64,000 nucleotides of DNA from JAAELZ01 sp965237485 (GTDB lineage: Bacteria; Pseudomonadota; Gammaproteobacteria; Arenicellales; Poriferihabitantaceae), in assembly GCA_965237485.1 (NCBI GenBank), contig CBDEFQ010000004.1, forward strand, positions 620,001-684,000, written 5' to 3'. Positions 35,428 through 44,120 of the stretch are shown here, in pieces (position 1 is the first letter of the stretch; the number at the start of each line of letters is the position of its first letter). The notes beneath the pieces are model-generated. The model did no database searches and was not told where the DNA came from. It saw only the letters and a program-made list of their open reading frames with translations. Position numbers and translations under genes: made by a program.

Positions 35428-37055
35428 CCGAACAAGATTTAAATAAACTAGGCAGTACACTTTGGGGAATTGCTGATGATCTGCGCGGTGCCATGAATGC
35501 CGATGATTTTCGTGATTACATGTTGTCGTTCCTGTTCTTGCGCTATCTTTCAGATAACTACGAAGTTTCCGCAAAGAAGGAGCTGGGTTCAGATTACCCA
35601 AGCCTTGCTGCTGACGATAAAACTGCTCCATTAAGCGTGTGGTATGAAAAAAATGAAGAAGATATTTCTGCCTTTGAAAAACAAATGCGCCGTAAAGTAC
35701 ATTATGTTATTGAGCCGGCTCATTTGTGGAGCAGCATCGCCGAGCTTGCCAGAACTCAAGATGATGATTTGCTGCTGACTCTACAGCAAGGTTTTAAGTA
35801 CATAGAGAATGAATCCTTCGAAAATAGCTTTCAGGGCTTATTCTCGGAAATTAATCTGGATTCAGAAAAACTTGGCAAAAACTACAGTCTTCGAAATGCA
35901 AAACTTTGTACCATTATTACTAAAATTGCTGAAGGGATTGCAGACTTCTCTACGAATAGCGATGTGCTGGGCGATGCTTATGAATATTTGATTGGGCAAT
36001 TTGCCGCAGGCTCAGGAAAAAAAGCCGGAGAGTTTTATACGCCGCAACAAATATCGACGATACTTTCAGAAATTGTCACTCTGGATAGTCAGGAGCCTGC
36101 AACAGGAAGAAAGAAGAAACTGAATAATGTATTGGATTTTGCCTGTGGTTCAGGATCACTTTTGTTGAATGTGCGTAACCAGCTTGGTTCACATGGTATT
36201 GGGAAAATCTACGGACAGGAGAAAAATATCACTACCTATAACTTGGCGCGCATGAATATGCTGCTTCATGGTGTTAAGGATTCTGAGTTCGAGATTCATC
36301 ACGGTGATTCACTTTGGAACGATTGGGATTTGCTCAATGAAATGAACCCATCAAAGAAACTGGAATGTGATGCCGTGGTTGCAAACCCACCTTTCAGTTT
36401 TCGGTGGGAACCTAATGATGCTTTAAGTGAGGACTTTCGCTTTAAGGGCTATGGGCTTGCACCTAAATCCGCTGCCGATTTTGCCTTTCTTCTACATGGT
36501 TTTCATTTTTTAAGCGATGAAGGCACCATGGCAATCATCTTACCCCACGGAGTGTTATTTCGTGGTGGTGCAGAAGCAAGAATCCGTACAAAACTTTTAA
36601 AAGATAACAATATAGATACAGTTATTGCTTTGCCTGCTAACTTGTTTTTTTCAACGCGCATCCCTGTTTGTATTCTTGTGCTTAAAAAGTGCAAGAAACC
36701 TGACGACGTGCTTTTTATAAATGCAAGTGAACACTTCGCGAAAGGCAAACGCCAGAATCGCTTGTTACCTGAGCATCTGCATAAAATTATCGATACCTAT
36801 CAATTCCGCTTGAGAGGTGAGCAAAAAGAAGAGCGTTATGCTCGCCGCGTAACTATGGAAGAAATCGAAAAGAATGATTTCAACCTTAACATTTCGAGAT
36901 ATGTAAGTACTGCCAAGCCAGAAGAAAAAATTGACATGAAAGCTGTACATGATGAGTTGGTTAGCTTAGAGAAGAATATTGTGGATTCAACAAGCAAGCA
37001 CAATAAGTTTTTAGAAGAACTTAGCTTGCCTTTGTTGCCGTCAGTTAAGAAATAA
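35424..37055 (+). CDS. hsdM: Type I DNA adenine methyltransferase subunit
   Basis: Methylates adenine in the target read by HsdS (EC 2.1.1.72). The 543-residue protein has an N-terminal HsdM_N helical domain (LGSTLWGIADDLRGAMNADDFRDYMLSFLFLRYLSD), GEFYTPQQIS near 208, the SAM motif DFACGSGSLLL near 238 and catalytic NPPF near 320, with the late motif GGAEARIRTKLLKDNNIDTVIALP. Complete. An IS256 element begins two bases after the stop codon (its target duplication covers the stop), so the coding frame is untouched. Confidence 0.96.
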   Translation: MTEQDLNKLGSTLWGIADDLRGAMNADDFRDYMLSFLFLRYLSDNYEVSAKKELGSDYPSLAADDKTAPLSVWYEKNEEDISAFEKQMRRKVHYVIEPAHLWSSIAELARTQDDDLLLTLQQGFKYIENESFENSFQGLFSEINLDSEKLGKNYSLRNAKLCTIITKIAEGIADFSTNSDVLGDAYEYLIGQFAAGSGKKAGEFYTPQQISTILSEIVTLDSQEPATGRKKKLNNVLDFACGSGSLLLNVRNQLGSHGIGKIYGQEKNITTYNLARMNMLLHGVKDSEFEIHHGDSLWNDWDLLNEMNPSKKLECDAVVANPPFSFRWEPNDALSEDFRFKGYGLAPKSAADFAFLLHGFHFLSDEGTMAIILPHGVLFRGGAEARIRTKLLKDNNIDTVIALPANLFFSTRIPVCILVLKKCKKPDDVLFINASEHFAKGKRQNRLLPEHLHKIIDTYQFRLRGEQKEERYARRVTMEEIEKNDFNLNISRYVSTAKPEEKIDMKAVHDELVSLEKNIVDSTSKHNKFLEELSLPLLPSVKK

Positions 37056-37057
37056 TG

Positions 37058-38451
37058 GAGTTATGCCCGAATCTGGTGTATGAGGCATTTTCTTCAAGCG
37101 GCCTCGGTTTGATCTGAGTAGTCATTAGTTTGCTCTATTCCATCTTTAAATGGAACCCCTTGAATCACTTTTGCTAGATAGGCGAACCCGCGTATTCGGT
37201 TCCACTTTTTCTCTGCGCACTGACCCAGCTTGAACATCATACTTAACATGCCATCACGGCTAAGACATCCCTTGCATCGTTTGGTACGGTGTCGGATAGT
37301 CGCGAATGTTGATTCAATTGGATTCGTAGTACGTATGCTCATCCAGTGCTTGGCAGGGAACGAGTAGAACGTCATTAACTCTTCGCGATCTTTTTCCAAG
37401 CACTGCGTGGCTTTTGGATACTTGTCTTGACAGGTTTTAATGAATAATTGATAGGCGCTTTGCGCCGCTTCTTTGGTTTCTTCCTGCCAAATGTTATGCA
37501 GAGCTGCTTTTGCTTTGGGCTGCACCGATTTAGGCAGCTTGTTCAGCACGTTGGCCGTTTTATGCACCCAACACCGTTGATGTTTAGTGCCAGGATAGAC
37601 TTCTTCCAGGGCATTCCAAAAGCCTAAAGCACCATCACCGATGCCCAGCTCTGGTTGATTCAGGCCTCGCTCCTTGAGTGCCAACAACACCTCTCGCCAA
37701 CTCTGCGTAGACTCTCGCTCACCGTCTTCAATCGCCAGTAATTTCTTGTGACCGCGCTCATTCACTCCGATGACAACTAAGGCACAGAGCCGGCCCTCAT
37801 CGCCGCGCAGGCCGCTGTGTATCCCGTCCGCCCATAGATAAACCCATCGATCTCGATCTAAACCTTCTCTATTCCAATCCTTGTACTCCTGAGACCACGT
37901 TGCTTTGAGCTTACTCACTGTGCTTGATGATAACCCAGTCGCTGATTGACCCACTAGCACGCTCAGTGCATCCCCCATTTCTCCAGTGCTGACACCCTTG
38001 AGATACAGCCAAGGCAAGGCCGCTTCTAGTGTTCTCGTTTTACGCACATACGGCGGCACTAAAGCAGACCGAAAGGTGATCGGTACTCCAGTGCGGGAGC
38101 GCACCTTGGGGATACGTACTTTGACTGGGCCGATCCCGGTTTGCAGTTCACGTTCTGGCAAATAGCCGTTACGAACGACACCAGCGTGTCCTGAATCTGA
38201 GACTTTGTCACAATTGCGATACAGCAGTTCAGATAACTCACTCTCGACCGCGGTTTGAATGAGTTGCCTAGCGCCATTGCGAATCAATTCTTGCAGCGGA
38301 TCGATGCTTTGCTCTGGCTTTTCAAAGGAAATAATTTTATTCTGTTTCATAGTGGCGTATGTCTGTGGAAGTTTAAGTTGTTGTAAACTCAACTCATCCC
38401 GATACGCCGCTTTTAGTCAACTACTCCATACACCACTTTCAGGCATAACTC
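37058..38451 (-). mobile_element. IS256-family element, copy 2 (1394 bp, intact)
   Basis: Inverted ends GAGTTATGCC / GGCATAACTC and an exact 9-bp duplication GAAATAATG at 37049-37057 and 38452-38460. It is inserted directly after the hsdM stop codon and serves as the reference for the nested copy at 10590. Confidence 0.96.
37094..38350 (-). CDS. IS256-type (Mutator) transposase, intact
   Basis: A 418-residue transposase from ATG 38350; a longer frame begins at a TTG at 38392. It has the N-terminal IRNGARQLIQTAVESELSELL, the DDE core with VYLWADGIHSGLRGDEGR (first Asp), GIGDGALGFWNALEEVYPGTKHQRCWVHK (second Asp and the family H/C pattern) and TTNPIESTFATIRHRTKR (Glu). Confidence 0.95.
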   Translation of the reverse strand: MKQNKIISFEKPEQSIDPLQELIRNGARQLIQTAVESELSELLYRNCDKVSDSGHAGVVRNGYLPERELQTGIGPVKVRIPKVRSRTGVPITFRSALVPPYVRKTRTLEAALPWLYLKGVSTGEMGDALSVLVGQSATGLSSSTVSKLKATWSQEYKDWNREGLDRDRWVYLWADGIHSGLRGDEGRLCALVVIGVNERGHKKLLAIEDGERESTQSWREVLLALKERGLNQPELGIGDGALGFWNALEEVYPGTKHQRCWVHKTANVLNKLPKSVQPKAKAALHNIWQEETKEAAQSAYQLFIKTCQDKYPKATQCLEKDREELMTFYSFPAKHWMSIRTTNPIESTFATIRHRTKRCKGCLSRDGMLSMMFKLGQCAEKKWNRIRGFAYLAKVIQGVPFKDGIEQTNDYSDQTEAA

Positions 38452-38508
38452 GAAATAATGTGGCATAGATTTAATATTTTAACACGTGCCCTAGAAATAA
38501 CCTCATTC

Positions 38509-38575
38509 AGTCTTGTCCAACATGAAATGATACTGAGCGAAGGGACTGATTCTAATCGGAAATGATACCGAACTA
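38509..38575 (+). repeat. 67-bp terminal repeat of a further transposon, left copy
   Basis: Begins AGTCTTGTCCAACATGAAAT and ends GATACCGAACTA; it contains two related motifs GAAATGATAC. A perfect inverted copy lies at 43852-43918. To its left is the region after hsdM, and to its right, without a gap, the AAA-ATPase fragment. Confidence 0.85.
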
Positions 38576-38577
38576 TC

Positions 38578-39105
38578 TTCGAATGGTCTCAGTTGCGGTC
38601 TCTCTGGCAACGAGATGCTTTGCGGCGAATTTTGCAAAACTCTATTCTATCCGATAATGACTTAGAAGAATTATATGGATTAATTTTACTTGGCGGAAAG
38701 GATTTGGAGGCCAAGGCGAAACCATTGCTAGAAGAGCATTTGCCACCTGAACAAATATCTGGTGCCCCAGTGTTTCTTGAGTCAATATCAGATGTCGAAG
38801 GTGTTAATAATCTCGCAGAGAATCAAGAATTAAAATTTGCGTTGAGTGGCTTAACTGTCGTGTATGGCGATAATGGGGCTGGAAAATCTGGATATACACG
38901 GATACTTAAAAATGCTTGTCGTGCTCGGCACAGAGCTACAGTGCTACCAAATGTTTTCAGTAGTGGGCAAACTGCTCAAATATCTGCATTACTCAAATAT
39001 TCAAAAGGACAATCCAACGGCAATGAATTTGATTGGCAGAACAGTGATACTGTTCATCCAGAATTAGCTAACATTTCTGTTTTTGATCGGGAATGTGCTT
39101 CAGTC
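38578..39105 (+). pseudogene. AAA-type ATPase, N-terminal fragment
   Basis: Open from FEWSQLRSLWQRDALRRILQNSILSDNDLEELYGLI to LANISVFDRECAS, where IS21 copy B begins. LTVVYGDNGAGKSGYTRILKNACRARH (P-loop near residue 95) followed by ISVFDRECAS is typical of large AAA ATPases with long coiled-coil bodies found beside type I restriction genes. Both ends are cut: the start by the 67-bp repeat and the rest by IS21. The remaining ~176 residues cannot form the full ATPase. Confidence 0.75.
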
Positions 39106-39243
39106 TGTCAATCAGCGTTTAAAACTGGACACCTGTCAGCGAGTAAAACTGAACAATTAAATACAATAATATTTCTTTATCATCAACTCAAGTGAAGCGT
39201 AGCGAAACTTGAGTTGATGAATCAATCCTGCTTTCTTGCGATG

Positions 39244-39996
39244 TTATTTTTTAGTGACAGTCTTGAGCTTTGCTTTAGTGCTAGACTGCTTGAATCGATA
39301 TGAGTCGTTACCCTTTTCAATAATTGAGCAATGATGAGTCACTCTGTCGAGCAAAGCCGTGGTCATTTTCTCGTCGCCAAATACCTGCACCCATTCACTG
39401 ACATTAAGCTTGGTGGTAAACACGATGGAGGTTTTCTCGTATAGCTTGCTGATCAGGTGGAATAATAGTGCGCCACCCGATGCGGGGAAGGGTAAATATC
39501 CCAGCTCATCGAATATCACCGCATCTAACGGTTGCATAATTCGTGCTAGCCGCCCCTGCTTCTCATCCTGCTGTTCTTTGATCAGCAGATTAACCAGGTC
39601 CACCACATTGTAAAACCGAACCCGATGACCTGAATGAATGGCTTTAATGCCTAAGGCCGTAGCTAAATGGGTTTTGCCTGTTCCAGTGCCACCGACAAAG
39701 ATGAGGTTATGGGCTCTGTCCATATAGTCAGCCTGAGACAAATCCTCGATGAGCACTGGTTCAACTTCGCTCTGGGTAAAGTCAAATTGCTGTAAATCAC
39801 GGTGATGAGGGAATTTAGCCACCTTCATTGGGTAGTTAAGCCGCCTCACTTCTCGGTCCGTTCGCTCGGCATCCATCAATTTAATTAACCCAGATTGCAA
39901 CGTTACTTTAGAACGAGGCGAATCTATCAACTCAGGTAAGCATTGTGCCATACCGTGTAGTTTAAGGGCTTTAAGATCATCAACAAGTTCAAGCAT
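39244..39996 (-). CDS. istB: IS21 IstB ATPase helper (copy B, intact)
   Basis: A 250-residue AAA+ protein with Walker A GGTGTGKT near residue 105, Walker B VIFDELGYLPF near 160 and FTTKLNVSEWVQVF near 197. CAG at the codon that is TAG in copy A. Overlaps istA by 8 bases. The only complete istB of this element in the window. Confidence 0.93.
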   Translation of the reverse strand: MLELVDDLKALKLHGMAQCLPELIDSPRSKVTLQSGLIKLMDAERTDREVRRLNYPMKVAKFPHHRDLQQFDFTQSEVEPVLIEDLSQADYMDRAHNLIFVGGTGTGKTHLATALGIKAIHSGHRVRFYNVVDLVNLLIKEQQDEKQGRLARIMQPLDAVIFDELGYLPFPASGGALLFHLISKLYEKTSIVFTTKLNVSEWVQVFGDEKMTTALLDRVTHHCSIIEKGNDSYRFKQSSTKAKLKTVTKK

Positions 39997-41085
39997 GGCT
40001 CACCTCCGCGCACAGCGGGTCATAGCGGGTCACGTTCGCTGCCGAGGGGACAGCTAATACAGGCGCATTGGTAATTGTCATCACTTGGGCCGAATCAGGT
40101 TCCGTTAACCGATGCACCAAATTGGTAATGACTGATAGCTGAGTCGTATTGGCATCTAATGCCCGCTCACAGGCCACCGTGACTGTTTCCAAGCCATGCT
40201 GGTGAATCAATAGTAACAATTGTACAAACTCTCGGTCACCGCCATCACGTTTGAGGTACTGTTTTTTGAGTGTTAGCAGTGCCTTGGGTAAATCCCAATC
40301 AACAAACGGTGCGCCATTGCGTAATGCGCCAGGTTTAATCTCCAGTACGGGCAGATAATGCCAAGGATCAAAGATCATTTGATGACGACCGAAACAGCGA
40401 GCATGTGAAGTCACTTCCACATCGTCAACCACGACTTTAATCCTATCTGCATAGGCTCTAACAGAAACAGCTTGGCCAACATACCGACAGGGTACGGAGT
40501 ATTAATGGCGGTCGTAGTGCACCACACAGGTTTTATGCACACGCGCCAAACGCTCATAATATCCATCAAAGGCTACCATCGCGGGACGTAAGCTCGGCTG
40601 CTCCTCGGCAAACACTTCATCAATTAGTCTTGATTTGTCAGTCGGGTGTGGGCGTTCACCAAGTCGAGCACAACGTTGCTCCAGCCATTGGTTTAATTCA
40701 TCTAAATCAGCAAAGCGCACCCGTGGAACAAACAGCCTTTGGCGCATAACACCGACCTGACGTTCAACCTGGCCTTTCTCCCAACCCGCTGCCGGTGTAC
40801 AGGCAATCGGTTCAATCAGATAATGATTCATCCGGCTTAGAAAGCGGCGATTAAACTCACGCCGCTTACCCTTAAACAATGCACTGACTATGGTCTTAGG
40901 GTGATCGTATATCATCTTCTGAGGTAAGCCCTCAAAGAAATCAAACGCCCGAATATGTGCATCAAACACCCTCTCCTGTGTTTCTCTGGGATAGGCCCTA
41001 AGATATGATTTACGCGAATGACATAAACGAAAGTGGGCTAGTTTGATCTTGACACCCCCAGACGTCAGGGTAGTTGCACATTTTC

Positions 41086-42135
41086 CTACGCAGCCAATAA
41101 TACTTCTTTTTGTGGGTTCAGCGCAACCGCACCACAAGGCCGCCAATTTCGGGTTTGGCCAGACCACCGATTAGGTTTTGCTGCTTTAGCTTCCTGATAA
41201 ACAACTTCTCGTTTTGCTAATAGGGCACTATCTTCACCGCGATAACGCTGGCCAGGTGTAACGTAGCGTATAGCACTGTGACGATGTTCTTCGTTATACC
41301 ATTGCATAAACTTACCCACCCATTGGCGGGCGGCCTCTAAGCTATCGAAGCCTTGAGAAGGCCACGCAGGGCAATACTTTACCGTTCTAAACATGGATTC
41401 AATATAAGCGTTGTCATTGCTTACTCTTGGCCTTGAGTAAGAGGGCTTTATTCCTAATGCTTCTAACTTCGCTCTCATTGTGAACGATTTCATTGGGCTG
41501 CCATTATCACTGTGTAAGACGGGCATGCCATCGCAGCTGGCCACTTTTAGAGCCGCCTGAGACATCAACTGCGCACCTAATTCACCGCTTTCAACAGGAT
41601 GTACTTCCCAGTGAACGCCATAGCGACTGTAAAGGTCTTCTACCATGTACAGGTAATAATGCTTGCCAATAGTACGCGTCGCCAAATAGGTGATATCCCA
41701 CATCCACACAGCATTAGGTTTTAGCGCTATATGAGTATCGGGTGTTCGGGACTGCTTTTGTTTGGCGCGGCCGCGGTGCTTCAATTGCCCATGCGCCTTG
41801 AGAACTCGATAAAAGCTAGACTCGCTGGCCACATAAATACCTTTGTCAGCCAACTGCGGTACTATTTGCGACGGCGGCAAATGATGGTATGCCGATTCAT
41901 TACATATCGATAAAATGTGTTGCTGCTCTTGCTCGCTTAGTTTATTGCCAGGTACTGGCTTTTCTACCAAAGGACGTTGATCACTGCGGATACTATCTTC
42001 TCCTTTTGGCTTCCAACGTCTAAGCGTAGACTCGGCAAGGCCAACCAACTCACAAGCACTTGAACGCTTTGAACCTGCGTCTACTGCTTCATTAACATCA
42101 TTGATTACTTTAATGCGCGTCTGAGTCGTAATCAT
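41086..42135 (-). CDS. IS3-family transposase OrfB (element A, copy 2)
   Basis: Catalytic part with WMWDITYL, HSDNGSPMKS and the YIESMFRTVKY glutamate. ATG at 42135; the frame is open further upstream to the slippery A AAA AAG of orfA (42165-42171), so a -1 frameshift would give the OrfAB fusion. Protein nearly identical to that at 9222-10271. Confidence 0.93.
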   Translation of the reverse strand: MITTQTRIKVINDVNEAVDAGSKRSSACELVGLAESTLRRWKPKGEDSIRSDQRPLVEKPVPGNKLSEQEQQHILSICNESAYHHLPPSQIVPQLADKGIYVASESSFYRVLKAHGQLKHRGRAKQKQSRTPDTHIALKPNAVWMWDITYLATRTIGKHYYLYMVEDLYSRYGVHWEVHPVESGELGAQLMSQAALKVASCDGMPVLHSDNGSPMKSFTMRAKLEALGIKPSYSRPRVSNDNAYIESMFRTVKYCPAWPSQGFDSLEAARQWVGKFMQWYNEEHRHSAIRYVTPGQRYRGEDSALLAKREVVYQEAKAAKPNRWSGQTRNWRPCGAVALNPQKEVLLAA

Positions 42136-42623
42136 ACTTCCTTGTCCTCCCAAAGCGCCTGAAACTTTTTTTGTAATACTAATAATGCGGCCGTTTCAGC
42201 CAAGGCTTTATCTTTGCGGCGCAGCTGGGTTTCTAGCTTCTTCTTGTCTTTTTTTAACGCACGTATTTCATCGCGCGCAACTTTAGGGCTAATGAGAGCC
42301 TCATCAACACCATTAATACAAGCTTCTCGCCATTGCGTTATTTGAGTAGGGTATAGGCCTTTCTCTCGGCAATACGCAGATAATTCTTGTTCATTCATCG
42401 CAGCAGTTTCAAGAACTACGGTGAACTTAGTTTGGCAATCCCACTGATTAGATGAATCACTATTAGGCATTAAAACTCCTGATCGTCTGGCTTTATTTCG
42501 CCAATCATACAAGGTTTGAACACTGATTCCTTCTTCTCTAGATATTTCTGCGAAGGACTGACTATTTGATGATAATAATTTAGATAAAACAGCTTCTCTT
42601 CGTTCTACGCTATATTTCGGCAT
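42132..42623 (-). CDS. IS3 element A OrfA (intact)
   Basis: 163 residues with two helix-turn-helix-like parts: AEISREEGISVQTLYDWRNKAR near 27-48 and AYCREKGLYPTQITQWREACI near 84-105. A Lys-rich helical segment (IRALKKDKKKLETQLRRKDKALAE) follows. Holds the slip site A AAA AAG near its end. Supplies the reference for the split orfA at 10268/13254. Confidence 0.92.
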   Translation of the reverse strand: MPKYSVERREAVLSKLLSSNSQSFAEISREEGISVQTLYDWRNKARRSGVLMPNSDSSNQWDCQTKFTVVLETAAMNEQELSAYCREKGLYPTQITQWREACINGVDEALISPKVARDEIRALKKDKKKLETQLRRKDKALAETAALLVLQKKFQALWEDKEV

Positions 42624-43236
42624 GAGTATTTCTCCGCCGCCCCTTGTGAATTAAAATGTGTGCAACTACCCTGACGTCTGGGGACACCAAACCCACCCAG
42701 AATGACTTGTTCATGTGACCAATCAAACTGACAGGCTTCACCTGGTGCAAAAACCAATGGCACAAATGCTTGTTTAATACATGACCGCGAGTGATCCTTC
42801 CACGCTTTGACAGACCGTTGAACGCTGTCATAAGCCCCTCGATACCCTTGCAACTCAATCTCTTCATACAGTTGAACTGCATTACGTCTTTCTCGCACTG
42901 AGCGAGCTGCGTCCACTTCAAGCAAATTGATCAACTGAGGTTTGAACTTATCCAGCTTCGGACAGACTATTGGCACCGACCGCTGATATTCAGGTTCGCT
43001 TGGCGCGTTGTTTAAATATTTATAAATAGTGGTGCGTGATAAATTGAATTCACGCGACACCTCGCTTACTTTGCGACCTTCTACTAAACACAAACGTCGT
43101 ATCTTGGTACATATAGGCATACAAATCACCTGACAGTTTCCTCGGATTAATGGCTCCGAGACAGTTAACAATAAAGGTGTTCAGTTTTGTACGCTGATCA
43201 CCCACGAAACTGTTCATTTTTGCACGCTGTTCAACA

Positions 43237-43826
43237 GTATCTACACGGATATAGCCAGGTTGACCTTCTGGCTGTGGCTTACGTCTTTGGCCGATAGAAG
43301 AAGGCTTAGAATGTGTCTTTTCAAAGTGACGGAGATTGTTCTGGTAGGGTTTAGATCGGCGTAGATTGTATAGATGAGAAACCGAGATACGTGCCAGGTT
43401 GGCATACTCAGTTTGCTCATAGACAACTAAGGCGCGCTCACAGAGTTTCTTAGTGGCATGGCCTGATAACGTACCGTGGAGTTCATCCATATCTGCTAGA
43501 AGCTTAATGTCTTGATTGCTATAGCGTCTAGCAAAGCCCCTTGTGGCACGATGTCGCCACTGGATTCTACCGTGCTTGAGATAGCTGGCAGCCAGGCGTT
43601 TCACTTGCACATAAGAGTAACCGCTGATGCGTGTGATATAACGCAGCACAAGACCCTTATCGGCTCGACCCAGTTTGCTGTATTTGAAACGCATTAAGGT
43701 GCGTTTGATGAAATCATAGCGATTGCGTTTACCGTCGATTGCCAGATCGATTTCATCAGTGCCTTGTAGCAACAAGCGTGCCTTATCAAGGGTATCTATA
43801 TGGTGGTCATTCATAATGGTATTCAT
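43237..43826 (-). pseudogene. Integrase-type transposase, N-terminal fragment
   Basis: Starts MNTIMNDHHIDTLDKARLLLQGTDEIDL and reaches QPEGQPGYIRVDT, where IS21 copy B begins; the open frame that continues is IS21 sequence. LGRADKGLVLRYITRISGYSYVQVKRL and NLARISVSHLYNLRRSKPYQ are helix-turn-helix regions that precede an rve DDE core in a group of integrase-like transposases; the core itself is missing. The 67-bp repeat at 43852-43918 lies just upstream and is probably its transposon end. Confidence 0.75.
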
Positions 43827-43851
43827 TCACCATCATGAACAGAAATTAGAT

Positions 43852-43918
43852 TAGTTCGGTATCATTTCCGATTAGAATCAGTCCCTTCGCTCAGTATCAT
43901 TTCATGTTGGACAAGACT
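43852..43918 (-). repeat. 67-bp terminal repeat, right copy
   Basis: Exact inverted copy of 38509-38575. It lies 26 bp upstream of the fragmentary transposase gene, in the place expected for that element's end with two GAAATGATAC binding motifs. Confidence 0.85.
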
Positions 43919-44082
43919 CCTCATGTTTTTAATTTCTGAATCACTATACACTAAAACAAGCCCGCTAAAAGGCTGGACTGAGATATCAATTTCCACTGAC
44001 GATTTCGCACTTTCCCTTATCATTTGACTGACTGTTTTGAATATTCTACTGCCAATGTCAGAATATATCGAATCTTTAAATT
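43919..44082 (-). pseudogene. Unknown gene fragment cut by the transposon end
   Basis: The minus strand is open for about 54 codons (FKDSIYSDIGSRIFKTVSQMIRES...QPFSGLVLVYSDSEIKNM) and then runs into the 67-bp repeat. Codon pattern looks coding, but no family is recognised and no start is visible. It may be the broken gene into which the transposon went. Confidence 0.35.
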
Positions 44083-44120
44083 CGCGGTACTAAGGTCAGG
44101 TATGAGCCTTCCAGCTCAGA

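Larger units (their letters stand above)
41056..42683 (-). mobile_element. IS3-family element A, copy 2 (intact)
   Basis: Inverted ends CCCCAGACGTCAGGGTAGTT at 41056 and its complement ending at 42683, with a probable 4-bp duplication ACAC (41052-41055 and 42684-42687). A 6-bp reading with shorter ends is also possible because of the C run. The insertion site is confirmed by the uninterrupted istA in copy A (28850). Confidence 0.93.
39989..43120 (-). pseudogene. istA: IS21 IstA (copy B), in-frame stop and split by IS3 element A
   Basis: The N-terminal part (from ATG 43120 to VILGGFGV, 42684) and the rest (from 41055 down: KIKLAHFRLCHSRKSYL...) are separated by IS3 element A. As in copy A, a TAA lies after VVHYDRH (40502-40504) and the frame then continues to 39989. 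The reading frame used by the split part otherwise matches copy A almost exactly. Confidence 0.88.
39106..43236 (-). mobile_element. IS21-family element 2, copy B (with IS3 element A inside)
   Basis: Same ends as copy A, inverted. Length without the IS3 insertion and its 4-bp duplication is 2499 bp, equal to copy A without IS5. Flanks are the AAA-ATPase fragment on the left and a transposase fragment on the right, with no shared duplication. Confidence 0.93.

Noticed and set aside
43050..43826. A single 258-codon open frame that could be read as one protein.
   Set aside because: It is a chimera: transposase up to 43237, then the non-coding end of IS21 copy B read in frame (the same peptide occurs at the end of copy A).
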